This document shows, one piece after another, positions 1-9,298 of a DNA stretch of 57,650 nt. A program made the position numbers and the translations under genes. The stretch covers positions 1-57,650 of the forward strand of contig JALHNB010000045.1 in NCBI GenBank assembly GCA_022843745.1, in the 5' to 3' direction. The notes beneath the pieces were generated by a model that worked only from the letters and a program-made list of their open reading frames with translations, did not search any database and was not told the DNA's origin. The first letter of the stretch is position 1. Every line of letters begins with the position of its first letter. The DNA is from Anaerolineae bacterium. GTDB taxonomy: Bacteria; Chloroflexota; Anaerolineae; Aggregatilineales; Phototrophicaceae.

Positions 1-216
1 CCATTCTTCGGCATTCGCAGCTAAAAATTGATAAAACCTGTCGTCTAAGGTGCAAAATTCATCTGGAATATGCATCCGGCTGTCAATCCAAAAAACACAA
101 ACAGCACCCACCAAGAACCAGCACAAAAGCACGGTCAGCACACTGAGGACTGCGGTTAAACAACCTCGACGCCAACTCGGAGGGTCGGTAACTCGCACTT
201 GAACATATTTGGGCAT
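1..216 (-). CDS. Partial membrane-anchored protein of unknown function (N-terminal 72 residues)
   Basis: Reading leftwards from an ATG at 216 there is an open frame to the window edge, so the C-terminus is missing. A GGAAGGG ribosome site lies about 5 bases upstream of the ATG. The protein has a short basic N-terminus (starts MPKYVQVRV), one strongly hydrophobic segment at about residues 23-45, then a soluble part beginning at the motif DEFCTLDDRFYQFLAANAEEW (given here only as a landmark; key residues D, F, C, N, W). The same landmark follows the membrane segment of the next gene (271-759), so the two are tandem paralogs. I do not recognise the family. The topology suggests a single-pass protein with its C-terminal domain outside the cell. 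Confidence 0.7.
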   Translation of the reverse strand, partial: MPKYVQVRVTDPPSWRRGCLTAVLSVLTVLLCWFLVGAVCVFWIDSRMHIPDEFCTLDDRFYQFLAANAEEW

Positions 217-270
217 CAAGTCCCTTCCAGCAACAGGTGCAAAGCTTTGCTCACTTTACAAATCCAACAG

Positions 271-759
271 TTATGGATTGGTATTCCACCAATAACAATA
301 AACATCCTCACTCAATTGTTGGGCGATCAAACGTGTACCAAAAACGTAGGACGGATGTCTCCCCGGCGAATAAAAATAACCTTCCCTGCCATATTCAGCC
401 GTGCCTGGCCATCGGCTTAGAGTTGTGATATAGAATATCGGCGCATCTCCCGTTCCCTGCCAGAAACGACCATCAACACCATATTGATTTTGTCCGATAG
501 AGGTAAAGTAAATTCGAGGGTAAGTATGGACATTTGCCAGTTCCTTTACCCAGGTTTCCGCATTTGCTTCTATTGCCTGAAAGACTTCATCACTTATTGT
601 GCAAAATTCATCAACATTAGGAGACTGAGAAAGCTCCAGTATTAATATGGAAAATGTCAATAAAACCACTACACAGCAAATGAAAGGAAGGGTAATAAAG
701 TATATAAAGAACGAGTCTTTAATAGGAGATGCTTTCGATTTGAATTGATTACCCTCTAT
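271..759 (-). CDS. Membrane-anchored protein of unknown function, paralog of the 1-216 gene, apparent ATA start
   Basis: The frame is open from a TAA at 760-762 to the stop at 271. It has no ATG, and its first conventional start is a GTG at 669, which falls inside the hydrophobic segment. A perfect AGGAGG lies 6 bases upstream of an ATA codon at 757-759. Starting there gives 162 residues: a 16-residue polar N-terminus, a membrane segment at about 17-42, then the DEFCT...ANAETW region shared with the neighbour. The ATA start puts DEFCT at residue 50, against 53 in the paralog. I therefore prefer ATA (or an ATG mutated to ATA) over the internal GTG. The C-terminal part is rich in Tyr, Trp and Gly. 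Function is not recognised. Confidence 0.6.
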   Translation of the reverse strand: MEGNQFKSKASPIKDSFFIYFITLPFICCVVVLLTFSILILELSQSPNVDEFCTISDEVFQAIEANAETWVKELANVHTYPRIYFTSIGQNQYGVDGRFWQGTGDAPIFYITTLSRWPGTAEYGREGYFYSPGRHPSYVFGTRLIAQQLSEDVYCYWWNTNP

Positions 760-809
760 TTAAACCCTCCTTCTCTAGATTTTTTCATATCTGAGATAGT
801 AGATTAAGA

Positions 810-3089
810 TTATGTTCCTTCCAGCAAGTGCATCAGTACCGGATTCTCTATCGGGAAATACACCTGCGGCAAAAACTGGCGCGGAATCGCCGATCTCAAG
901 AATTGCCCGTAGGCCATACTCAGCGCGTCAGGATCATCGGCATCGAGCAAACCGCGCTCCAGCGATTCACGTGCCGCCGCTAATTCACTCGCGGCCAAAG
1001 TTTCATCGCCGTCAAATTGCGCCAACCGTGCCTTGCCAAGATGTATCCAGGCCGTATCTTCCGTCGTTGTCGCGATATTCTCCGCTTCACGCAGCCACGT
1101 GAGCGCGCCTTCGCGATCATTTTGAGCGATTGCCAGTAGTTCTCGCACAATATACGTGCTGCTCAGGCGCGAACGGCTGAGTTCACGCGCCCATAACTCC
1201 GATGCTTCGTTCAGCGGCAGGTTTTCCATCATCGTGACCGTCAGCGCCAACGTCGAGCGCTCTGCGGGATCACCGCGAATTTCGGTTTGCATCGCCGTCT
1301 GCCCCCACGCGGGATGAAGATCGGCATCCGGCTCAGAAATCAACGCTTGCTGATAAGCGGTGCGGGCAATATCCTCGTGTCCGCCTAATGCCTCGGCATA
1401 TAAACCCAAATCATATTGCAACTGCCACGCTTCCGGCGCGACGGCTGCCGCTTTTTGCATCGCCTCAAATCCCTGCTCTAACTGCCCCGAATTCCAATAC
1501 AGTACGCTCAAATTCGCCCAATAAGGCGCGTAATTCGGCTCCATCTGGACGACCTGCTCATAGGCGTCAATCGCGTCCTGGGCAGCTTCAGTATCGCCAG
1601 CATTCACCGCCATGCCAAACAAAAACGCCTGCTGCGCCCGATACAGCGAGAGTGACGGCTCCGCGTTAATGACAGGCCGCAAATCCTCTGCCGCCGCACG
1701 AAAATTTTCATTCGCGGAAACATCGCGCAGCACGGCCAGATAATTGTTATACACGTTCGTACTCCAAAATCCGCTGACGACGAGCAAGCCCCACAAGCCA
1801 GCCATCGCAAACGGATGACCCGCTACACGCCAACGCGCCTTCAGCGGTATAGGAGTCGCCGGACTCAGCGCCAGTGCGAGTGCCAGCAGACCTGCCAGCG
1901 CGATAACGGGCATCATTGCTGGGGTATCGAGCAGATGATGCACCCCAAATCCGACCACCGCGCCAATCGCGCCGATGAGCGCCAACTGGTCACGCCCGCG
2001 CATCTCACGCCAATTGCGCCGGATGGTCAAAAATATGACGACAAGAGTCGCGCCGAATGCCGCCAGTCCTACAAGTCCCATTTCAGCGGCGATGTGCAGC
2101 GGTGCGTCATGGGCATGGCTGTGCGGCTTATCAGGCGGCATCGAGCTAAAGCGCGGCAAATCATAGCCAAACGTAAAAAGCCCCTGCCCGGTGAGTGGTT
2201 TTTCGGTGAAAAGCTGTATCGCGGCATTATACAAATAAGTACGGTTGCCCACATCGCGCCCCGGCTCATTCAGCGAACGGATTAGCAAAAACCCCAGCAC
2301 AGCACCGGCGATCAGCGCACCCACAAACGTCAAAATAAAGACAATTTTGAACTGCATTTTGAGGGTTCGCCACGCATCGCGCAAACGCGGCAGTGACAGC
2401 AAATTATGATGCGCCAACAGCAGCAGGCCGCCAACAATCACCGAAGCCGCCAATCCCACCCATGCACCACGCGAGGCGGTCATGAGTAATAGCAGAACCG
2501 TGAAGGCCGAATATGCGCCGACTACGATTCGTCCAAATGTTGCGCGGATGGCGATCAATCGTCCCAACGCCAGTGGCGCTAAAACCACTAGATATCCGGC
2601 AAGCGCGTTCGCATTACCTAGTGTGCTGACCGGACGCGGAATCCCCTGACCATTACGGAGCGAAACGTAAACTTGAAAATAGCCGAAAATCAACACGATC
2701 AGGCCGCTGAACAACACACCATCGACAAACGTATCGCGTTTGATTCCCCGGTTCGCGATGACATCTTGCAGCGCATACCAGATGCCGACATACGCGCCCA
2801 TGAACCACAAACCCATCGCGCTCCGCCGCCAGGTATCGTCATTTGCAAGGACGGACAGCGCAAACGCCAAGCCCCACAGGATAAAGACACCATCCAGCGG
2901 TGTCCGATGCCATATCCAGCCGCGCCGCCAGTGAATCAAAAGCCAGCCAGCCGCGAATAACGCAAAAAACACCAGCGAAACCAGCCGGAATTGCGGCTCG
3001 ATCAGGCCATTAAACGTACCGCCGAGCGCCAGCGCATAGCTGAACAGCACGACGAGGGCTGCGCGGGCAAGGGAATCGGTATTTTTCAT
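810..3089 (-). CDS. O-antigen ligase/polymerase-like membrane protein with TPR tail
   Basis: This 759-residue protein has about eleven membrane segments in residues 10-450 followed by a soluble C-terminal domain with TPR-like helices (about 480-730). An SRG motif (206-208) and an HSHAHD motif (323-328) in the large loop match the Wzy_C/O-antigen ligase family, which transfers or polymerises lipid-linked glycans at the outer face of the membrane. The start has AAGGA 7 bases upstream. It is the last gene of a six-gene minus-strand operon and follows its paralog by 9 bases. The TPR tail suggests a protein-protein role or length control (inference). Ligase and polymerase cannot be told apart from sequence alone. 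Confidence 0.8.
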   Translation of the reverse strand: MKNTDSLARAALVVLFSYALALGGTFNGLIEPQFRLVSLVFFALFAAGWLLIHWRRGWIWHRTPLDGVFILWGLAFALSVLANDDTWRRSAMGLWFMGAYVGIWYALQDVIANRGIKRDTFVDGVLFSGLIVLIFGYFQVYVSLRNGQGIPRPVSTLGNANALAGYLVVLAPLALGRLIAIRATFGRIVVGAYSAFTVLLLLMTASRGAWVGLAASVIVGGLLLLAHHNLLSLPRLRDAWRTLKMQFKIVFILTFVGALIAGAVLGFLLIRSLNEPGRDVGNRTYLYNAAIQLFTEKPLTGQGLFTFGYDLPRFSSMPPDKPHSHAHDAPLHIAAEMGLVGLAAFGATLVVIFLTIRRNWREMRGRDQLALIGAIGAVVGFGVHHLLDTPAMMPVIALAGLLALALALSPATPIPLKARWRVAGHPFAMAGLWGLLVVSGFWSTNVYNNYLAVLRDVSANENFRAAAEDLRPVINAEPSLSLYRAQQAFLFGMAVNAGDTEAAQDAIDAYEQVVQMEPNYAPYWANLSVLYWNSGQLEQGFEAMQKAAAVAPEAWQLQYDLGLYAEALGGHEDIARTAYQQALISEPDADLHPAWGQTAMQTEIRGDPAERSTLALTVTMMENLPLNEASELWARELSRSRLSSTYIVRELLAIAQNDREGALTWLREAENIATTTEDTAWIHLGKARLAQFDGDETLAASELAAARESLERGLLDADDPDALSMAYGQFLRSAIPRQFLPQVYFPIENPVLMHLLEGT

Positions 3090-3098
3090 GAGATGTCC

Positions 3099-5507
3099 TT
3101 AACTTTGCAGGCGTACTAATTCATCTTGCGCCTGCGTTTCGTCCGGTGCGTAATCCAAAATCGCGCGGTAGGCGTTGATCGCCCGGTCAACCTGACCATT
3201 TGCTTCGTAGTTTGCGGCGATGTCATACCAGGGCTGCATGGCCTCTGTACCGGGGCCGGGGTAGCGCATCTCGGAAAATAATTCGAATCCGGCGGGGCGT
3301 GTGAACAAAACGCCCTCAAAATTCTGGTTTAATGCGCGTGGTGGCAGTGCGGCTGCACGCAGAAGGTAAATATCTTCCGGCGTTTTCGCCAGATTCACGC
3401 GCACGGCGTTGGGATATTCGAATTGCGTTCCCAGTAGTTCGCCCAAGTTAAGATCACGTTCGGCGGCATCCGGGTCAGTCATCCACTCCGCCCACGCCCG
3501 CGAGACGTAATAATCGCCGTTGGCGCGATTCAGCCCGATTGCCTGACTAAAAGCATTTACAGCCGCCTCAGCCTGCCCTTTCATGAGCAAATCCTGACCT
3601 GTGACCCACCATTCAGCGGCAGTCTGTGGCGATCCCGGCACAAGCGCATCCGCATCACCCATCAACGGATGTGCGGTAAAAAGACGATAGCGAATATCCA
3701 CTGGCAAATTCTGGCTGTATTGCTCCAGAGCGCGAATCCGTAAGGAGGTTGCCGACCAGAAATCTGAAAGCGGCGGATTTCTGTTGTAGCGCGTCGATTT
3801 CAGCGCCGTGAGATAAGCCTCGATGATGACATCTTCCGCAGCCGAAGAAGTCTGATCGGCAAGACGCGCCCAATGCAGCCACGCCGGATTATGATTGCTG
3901 ATCTGACGCGCCTGAACTAAATATTCCATCGCACCCTGCAAATCGCCTTCACGTTCCGCCAGCGCCGCCAGATTCAGCCAGCCCGTATCCCAGGTCGGCT
4001 CAAGTGCCACTGCCCGCAGATACGCATCACGATCAGCGATCAGATAATCCTCTTGCAGCGCATACAAATGGAGTGCAGGGTCTAATACTTCTGCCGAACG
4101 CACCGACTCCACTGCCTGTTCGCCGGATTGAAAGCTGCGCAGATAGCGGCTCTGTGCGATGTCCACCGGAATAAAAAAAATGCCGTATCCCAGCACAACT
4201 GCCAGCGCCCCGAATGCCGTCCAGCGCGATGCCGTAGGCGGTTTATTCAGCCGTCCACCCTGCCGTGCCACCGCATACGCAAGCAGGAGCAGAAAAACCG
4301 ACACCACCGCCGTACTGGTAAACGTGTCGAAAATACTTTGTGCGCCCACACCTACGAGTGCCGCAAAAACCGCTTCCAGGCGCAGACGACCATTTTCCGA
4401 TGGAGTCTCCTGCCAGTGATGCCACCAATCGCGCAGCATCAAAAACGCCAGAACGATACAAACGACCAACCCAATCACGCCAATTTCAGCGGTTGTGTTG
4501 AGATAGAGGTTATGCGATGTCCCGATTCGGTCATCGGCTACGGCAGGATCGCGATAGGTTCGCAGCGCCCGCCCAAACATCCCCGGCCCAACGCCCAACA
4601 CCGGATAATCCACGATCATTTCGCTGGCACTATTCCAGAGATCACGCCGCAAGGCATCGCCACTCATGCGCTCCGGCAAACGGCTGATGATAAAAACCGC
4701 ACTGATGCCGACGATGATGAACACACCCAGGATGGCTAATTTCGGCAGCATTTCACGCGAGAACAGCGCACGAGAGCGCATACTGCCCACGATTCGCATG
4801 AGTAGAAATGCGCCTACACCAGCCCCTAGCGCGATAATACCACCACGCGAAAACGACAAAAATATTGTCAGCAGCAGGATGCCCGATAATATCCACAGTA
4901 CCCACCGGAAATCACGGCGCGGTGTGGTCACAGCCCACGCTGCCGTCAGCATCACCAGCGGCGCGGTGTAGGCAGCCAGCCACGTCGTGACTCCCAATGG
5001 CATCCATAAGGGTTCGACGGCTAGCGGCAGCCATGCCCCCGGCCCGATGACTGAAAACCAGCCAACGCGCGACTCAGGCGTGATCCCCAGGCCGAAATAC
5101 CACGATAATAGCTGCAAAAAGCTCAACATGACGACCAGCGCTGCCAGAATAAACTGCGCTTCCAACACCAGACGCTGCCGCCCACGCTGGAAATAATCGA
5201 CCAGCACCCAGAATATCAGCACATGAGTCACCAGAAACCAGACCTGTTCGAACGACATACGTGGATCGAGGCTGAAGGCCGCTGACACCAGCCATACAGC
5301 AATGAGCGCATATAGGCCCGGATTCAAAGGCGTTTTTGGCAAACCCCATCCGCGCCGGATGCGCCCAATGAGCCAGAACGCCAGAAAAACGGTGATAATG
5401 ACATGGTGGAAAACACGCAGGGGGAAAATCGCGTTGTAGTAGCTGCTGCCACCCAGAAAAACCAGGTAAAACGCCAGCAGAACAAATCCCAAACGCTGAA
5501 AACGCAT
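3099..5507 (-). CDS. O-antigen ligase/polymerase-like membrane protein with TPR tail (second copy)
   Basis: This 802-residue protein has the same architecture as the 810-3089 gene: about eleven membrane segments, an SFSRGG motif, a loop with TSHNLYLNTTAEIG carrying the conserved His, then a soluble C-terminal half with TPR-like repeats (GDLQGAMEYLVQAR; GQAEAAVNAFSQAI; GQVDRAINAYRAIL). The tandem arrangement and shared domain order point to an old duplication, now strongly diverged. It sits 5 bases after the sugar-phosphate transferase gene, so it is in the same transcript. The likely role is polymerisation or ligation of an exported polysaccharide. Two such enzymes side by side may split those two roles (inference). 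Confidence 0.8.
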   Translation of the reverse strand: MRFQRLGFVLLAFYLVFLGGSSYYNAIFPLRVFHHVIITVFLAFWLIGRIRRGWGLPKTPLNPGLYALIAVWLVSAAFSLDPRMSFEQVWFLVTHVLIFWVLVDYFQRGRQRLVLEAQFILAALVVMLSFLQLLSWYFGLGITPESRVGWFSVIGPGAWLPLAVEPLWMPLGVTTWLAAYTAPLVMLTAAWAVTTPRRDFRWVLWILSGILLLTIFLSFSRGGIIALGAGVGAFLLMRIVGSMRSRALFSREMLPKLAILGVFIIVGISAVFIISRLPERMSGDALRRDLWNSASEMIVDYPVLGVGPGMFGRALRTYRDPAVADDRIGTSHNLYLNTTAEIGVIGLVVCIVLAFLMLRDWWHHWQETPSENGRLRLEAVFAALVGVGAQSIFDTFTSTAVVSVFLLLLAYAVARQGGRLNKPPTASRWTAFGALAVVLGYGIFFIPVDIAQSRYLRSFQSGEQAVESVRSAEVLDPALHLYALQEDYLIADRDAYLRAVALEPTWDTGWLNLAALAEREGDLQGAMEYLVQARQISNHNPAWLHWARLADQTSSAAEDVIIEAYLTALKSTRYNRNPPLSDFWSATSLRIRALEQYSQNLPVDIRYRLFTAHPLMGDADALVPGSPQTAAEWWVTGQDLLMKGQAEAAVNAFSQAIGLNRANGDYYVSRAWAEWMTDPDAAERDLNLGELLGTQFEYPNAVRVNLAKTPEDIYLLRAAALPPRALNQNFEGVLFTRPAGFELFSEMRYPGPGTEAMQPWYDIAANYEANGQVDRAINAYRAILDYAPDETQAQDELVRLQS

Positions 5508-5512
5508 TGGAT

Positions 5513-6934
5513 TTACACCCCACTCATTCGGATAACTTTGCCCGCTGTTCGAATGATAATGTTCAAATCCAGCAGTAGGGATTGGTGGCGGATATAGTAG
5601 AGGTCATATTGCAGCTTCATCAGCGCATCTTCGTCATCCGAACCATAGCCATAGCACACCTGCGCCCATCCGGTCAGGCCGGGGCGGATCACCAGACGTG
5701 TGCGGTAAAACGGGATTTTCGTCATCAGGCGGTCAACGTGTTCCGGGCGTTCCGGGCGTGGCCCGATCAGGCTCATGTCGCCACGCAAAATATTAATCAA
5801 CTGCGGCAGTTCATCCAGCCGGGTTTTACGCATGATTCGCCCGCTACGTGTGACACGTGGGTCGCCCTGACGGCTGAAAACCGCACCACTGCGCACCTCT
5901 GCATCCGTGACCATCGTGCGGAATTTATAGATTGTGAAGGCATGACCGTTCAGGCCAACACGTCTCTGGCTGTAAAAAATGCTCCCCGGCGAATCCAGCT
6001 TAATGATGAGCGCCAGCGGCAGGAGAAGAATTAAAAATACGGCCATACCGACAGCCGACAGAATAACCTCGATGAAGCGTTTGAGTGCCGGATAGGGATT
6101 GAAAGCAGAAGCGCCATCCAGCGGCAGCACAACCGCCCAATTTTTGTTGACGTGTTCGACAGGTACGCGCCCGGTGATACGCTCATACAGCAGCGGCATC
6201 GGCACAACATTGAGTCCCCAGACATAAGCATCCATAACGCCCTGGAACGTTTGACCGCTGAGTTCGCGCGTCGAGGTAACGACCAGTTCGCTGACACGCT
6301 CACGAAGTGCCACTGACATCAAATCCGCGCCAGCGCCGATAATTGGCACGTCGCAAATAGATGTTCCCACTTCGTCGGTTTCGCCGATAATCCCGACAAT
6401 CTGATATTCTTTATAAGCATAACGGCCTATCGCGCCGATGATGGATTCGGATGCCCAATCCGTTCCGACAATCAACACACGGCGCGGCTCACTCGCCCAT
6501 CCCGCCACCGCCGGATAAATCATGCGCCACACGCCCAGCAGCACAAACGACACCACGCCGTAGTAAATCGAAAATAGACGCGGCAGTGCATCGCGCGGGG
6601 AGAGGAAAAAGATCACAAAATACACTACCAGCATTTGCAGCGAGATCAGCAGCAAGCGCTGAAGTGACTCACGGCGATTGGCAATCACGCGCAAGTCGAA
6701 AAAATCATTCGCGCTGGCAAGCAGCAGCCACAAGCCGATAAATATCGGGAACCAGTAAATTTGCGGAAGAATAAACGTCCAGGTGAAGGCGTAACGCGCG
6801 ACAAATGCCCAGATTCGCAGCGCAATCAGCACCGACGCGATCACCACCAGCACGTCGCCCAGCATCAACAGCCGCCGACGTTCTGAAATCTGTAATTGAA
6901 TTCGCCGACGTTTGGGCGAAGGAGAGAACAGCAT
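5513..6934 (-). CDS. Polyprenyl-phosphate glycosyl-1-phosphate transferase (initiating sugar transferase)
   Basis: This 473-residue protein starts polysaccharide synthesis by moving a sugar-1-phosphate from a nucleotide sugar to undecaprenyl phosphate. Four or five membrane segments (about 24-130) and a Rossmann-like CoA_binding_3 region (from about 150, VLIVGTDWASESIIGAIGRY) precede a further membrane helix (about 290-310) and the C-terminal Bac_transf catalytic domain. Family landmarks in that domain are YSQRRVGLNG, YKFRTM, RKTRLDELPQLINILRGDMS, IGPRPERPEH and RPGLTGWAQV. The architecture is that of WcaJ/WbaP/EpsE-like enzymes. AGAGGA lies about 12 bases upstream of the ATG, inside the 3' end of the preceding gene. 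Substrate sugar is unknown. Confidence 0.9.
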   Translation of the reverse strand: MLFSPSPKRRRIQLQISERRRLLMLGDVLVVIASVLIALRIWAFVARYAFTWTFILPQIYWFPIFIGLWLLLASANDFFDLRVIANRRESLQRLLLISLQMLVVYFVIFFLSPRDALPRLFSIYYGVVSFVLLGVWRMIYPAVAGWASEPRRVLIVGTDWASESIIGAIGRYAYKEYQIVGIIGETDEVGTSICDVPIIGAGADLMSVALRERVSELVVTSTRELSGQTFQGVMDAYVWGLNVVPMPLLYERITGRVPVEHVNKNWAVVLPLDGASAFNPYPALKRFIEVILSAVGMAVFLILLLPLALIIKLDSPGSIFYSQRRVGLNGHAFTIYKFRTMVTDAEVRSGAVFSRQGDPRVTRSGRIMRKTRLDELPQLINILRGDMSLIGPRPERPEHVDRLMTKIPFYRTRLVIRPGLTGWAQVCYGYGSDDEDALMKLQYDLYYIRHQSLLLDLNIIIRTAGKVIRMSGV

Positions 6935-6937
6935 ACT

Positions 6938-9298
6938 CTATTCGATTCCTCTTGATTGATTGGAGCTTTGTAACCGAAACAGCATTAACATGACCAATAA
7001 CGCGATCACACTCACCAATATCCCCGGCAGCAGCCAGGCCGGGCGATAGACAAACTCGACGTGATTTGCCCCGGCAGGGACTTCCACCGCGCGAAACGCG
7101 CCGTTCACCCGCAGAATACGTGTCAGATTGCCGTCAATCTCCGCCGTCCAGCCAGGATAATCGGTATCCGCCAGCACCAGCAGGCCACCTGTCTCGGTGC
7201 TGACATCTATCACTACGGAATTGTCGTTATCCTCAAATGCCAGGATTTCGCCGGATGGCTGTACTTCTGGCGGCAGTTCAGGGCAACCCGCTGTGCCGAT
7301 CAGATGTGCTTGACGTAGTGGTTTCCAGCTTGTATTCAGCAGCCCATCAACCAGCGACGCTTCGTCAGGATGCCAGCAGATCGACTCGACAAACCATACA
7401 CGAGCAGCCTCATGACCAAGCGTTTCGCGGGATTCGTCCTGATTATAGATGCTGTCCACGCCCGCCGCCTGGAGCAGGGTATCGCGGGATTGTGGATTGG
7501 CTTCAATCAGGTCGATATAGGCTGCAAAATGACCGACTTGCAGCGGGTCAAAATTATTGAGCAAATATTGTCGATCCAGCAAATTCAGATTCGGCGCTTC
7601 ACTGGCGCGGAAATCCTGCCAGTTATCGGTGGCGACACGATAATCCTTAAATTGGAGATATTTTTCGAAATCGACATATTCTTCGACCTTCGCGGGCCAG
7701 TAACCACGCACGGAAGTATCATCCGCCACCGGAAGCCGATCATAAAATGCGGCGGGGACAGTCGGATTCAGTCCACGTGCTGCCCAGATCAGATCCACCG
7801 CAACAAATATCAGTACCGCAAAAGCCCACCACGCATAGCGATTACTGGTGCGCTCCGGCTGCAAAAGCGTCAGAACACCCGCCACAGCGCCGAGAATGCC
7901 CGTCAGCACGACGGCGGCAATCAAAACCTGCACGCCCGCATTCGTCTCAACATCCAAAAATTGCGGCGCGACAAAAATCGCGAGGATCGCCGCACCAATG
8001 CCGCCTGCGATTGCCAGACGTGTGCTGAAAAACAGCCAGTAGCCACGCCCCCAGGTTTGCGTACCAATACCAGCCAGAAGACTGAGTCCGAACACCATCC
8101 AGATATGCCAGCGTACAGGTGCTTGAAACAGGTCAAATGTTGGCACGTTATTAAAGAAAAACGGATAGATCGACGTGGTTTGACCCAACCCGAAAATATA
8201 GGTAATGACAACAATCGCCAACCAGAACGGCACCGTTGCAAAAAAGCTCAAGCTGTCGGCAGGTGATTCGACGCGGACAAACGATGAAATCTCCGGCGTT
8301 TCCGGGTCGAAAATGTGGCTTTCATCACGCTGCGGTTGGGCTTCACGCCGGAACAACCGCGCAATCCAGGCGATGACCGCCGCAATTGCCGCGAATAATG
8401 GCAGAAGACCGATATAAACGGCATCCTCGAAATGTGCGCCTTCGGTCACAAAACTGCCATCGCCGGGGCTGCCGAACACATCGGGCGAAAGCAGATTGAG
8501 TGTGCGTACAGGGCTGTAACTGAAATTCATCGCGAAATCAAAATCAACACCGCCGGAACGCTGTGAGGAGCGCAAAAGTTCCGCCGTCGGCAGCAGTTGA
8601 ACCGCCGCGATGCCAGCGCCCAATGCCAGCCCGCCCATAACCAGCGCCAACCGCTGCCACCAATCCGCCGGACGAACATATGCAATCCAGAACAGGGTAA
8701 ACAAGCCGACCAGCAGCATACTGTACCAGGTCATCTGCGCGTGACCCGCCAGCAGTTGCAGCGCGGTGAGTAATGCCAGAAATGCGACATCGCGCGGACG
8801 GAACTTTGTCAGAACGCCCAACGCCGCCCACAGCACCCAGGGAATCCAGGCCATCGCGCCGATCATCGGATAAGTGCCAAGACGCGCGACCATAAAACTG
8901 CCCATCCCGAAGGCCAGCGCACTCACGCCCCGGCCTAAATTCGGCAGCCCCAATCGTCCAGTAAACGCGAACATCCCCCACGCAGCGATAAACAGATGAA
9001 ACACCGCCGTCACGCTCATGGCGAAGCCGAGAGGAAACACCAGACCAAACCAGTTTAATGGATAGAATAACGAAGATTGATAATTAGCGATCAGCGGAGC
9101 GCCTGCCCCATTATAGGGGTTCCAGAGTGGAAGCTGCCCGCTGCGCAGAGTCTCAAAGGCATATTCACGCCAGGGATAAAATTGCAGCGCGGGCAGCCCC
9201 CAGAACAACACTTCGCCCAGAAAAAGGCGATAAAACACGACAATGAGCGCCACTGCCACGATCAGCAGCGGCAAACGTGAAGGCAAGCGGTCAGCCAT
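6938..9298 (-). CDS. YfhO-like large polytopic membrane protein
   Basis: This 786-residue protein has about 12 or 13 membrane segments, an extracytoplasmic C-terminal domain (about 560-750) and a final membrane helix followed by a basic tail. The N-terminal loop with WNPYNGAGAPLIANYQS and FYPLNW, and the C-terminal motif DTDYPGWTAEIDG, match the YfhO family. Members of that family are GT-C-like proteins linked to surface-glycan modification in Gram-positives. The start has AAGGT 8 bases upstream and overlaps the stop of the preceding gene by 8 bases, which suggests translational coupling. Its place directly before the initiating sugar transferase supports a role in glycan decoration. The donor and acceptor are unknown. 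Confidence 0.7.
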   Translation of the reverse strand: MADRLPSRLPLLIVAVALIVVFYRLFLGEVLFWGLPALQFYPWREYAFETLRSGQLPLWNPYNGAGAPLIANYQSSLFYPLNWFGLVFPLGFAMSVTAVFHLFIAAWGMFAFTGRLGLPNLGRGVSALAFGMGSFMVARLGTYPMIGAMAWIPWVLWAALGVLTKFRPRDVAFLALLTALQLLAGHAQMTWYSMLLVGLFTLFWIAYVRPADWWQRLALVMGGLALGAGIAAVQLLPTAELLRSSQRSGGVDFDFAMNFSYSPVRTLNLLSPDVFGSPGDGSFVTEGAHFEDAVYIGLLPLFAAIAAVIAWIARLFRREAQPQRDESHIFDPETPEISSFVRVESPADSLSFFATVPFWLAIVVITYIFGLGQTTSIYPFFFNNVPTFDLFQAPVRWHIWMVFGLSLLAGIGTQTWGRGYWLFFSTRLAIAGGIGAAILAIFVAPQFLDVETNAGVQVLIAAVVLTGILGAVAGVLTLLQPERTSNRYAWWAFAVLIFVAVDLIWAARGLNPTVPAAFYDRLPVADDTSVRGYWPAKVEEYVDFEKYLQFKDYRVATDNWQDFRASEAPNLNLLDRQYLLNNFDPLQVGHFAAYIDLIEANPQSRDTLLQAAGVDSIYNQDESRETLGHEAARVWFVESICWHPDEASLVDGLLNTSWKPLRQAHLIGTAGCPELPPEVQPSGEILAFEDNDNSVVIDVSTETGGLLVLADTDYPGWTAEIDGNLTRILRVNGAFRAVEVPAGANHVEFVYRPAWLLPGILVSVIALLVMLMLFRLQSSNQSRGIE

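Noticed and set aside
1815-2285. Open frame on the plus strand inside the O-antigen ligase-like gene
   Set aside because: It is antisense to a gene with clear membrane-protein composition; the product is Arg/Gln-rich with no family features.
7370-8266. 298-codon plus-strand frame antisense to the YfhO-like gene
   Set aside because: No ribosome site and a composition expected from reading the complement of a coding frame.
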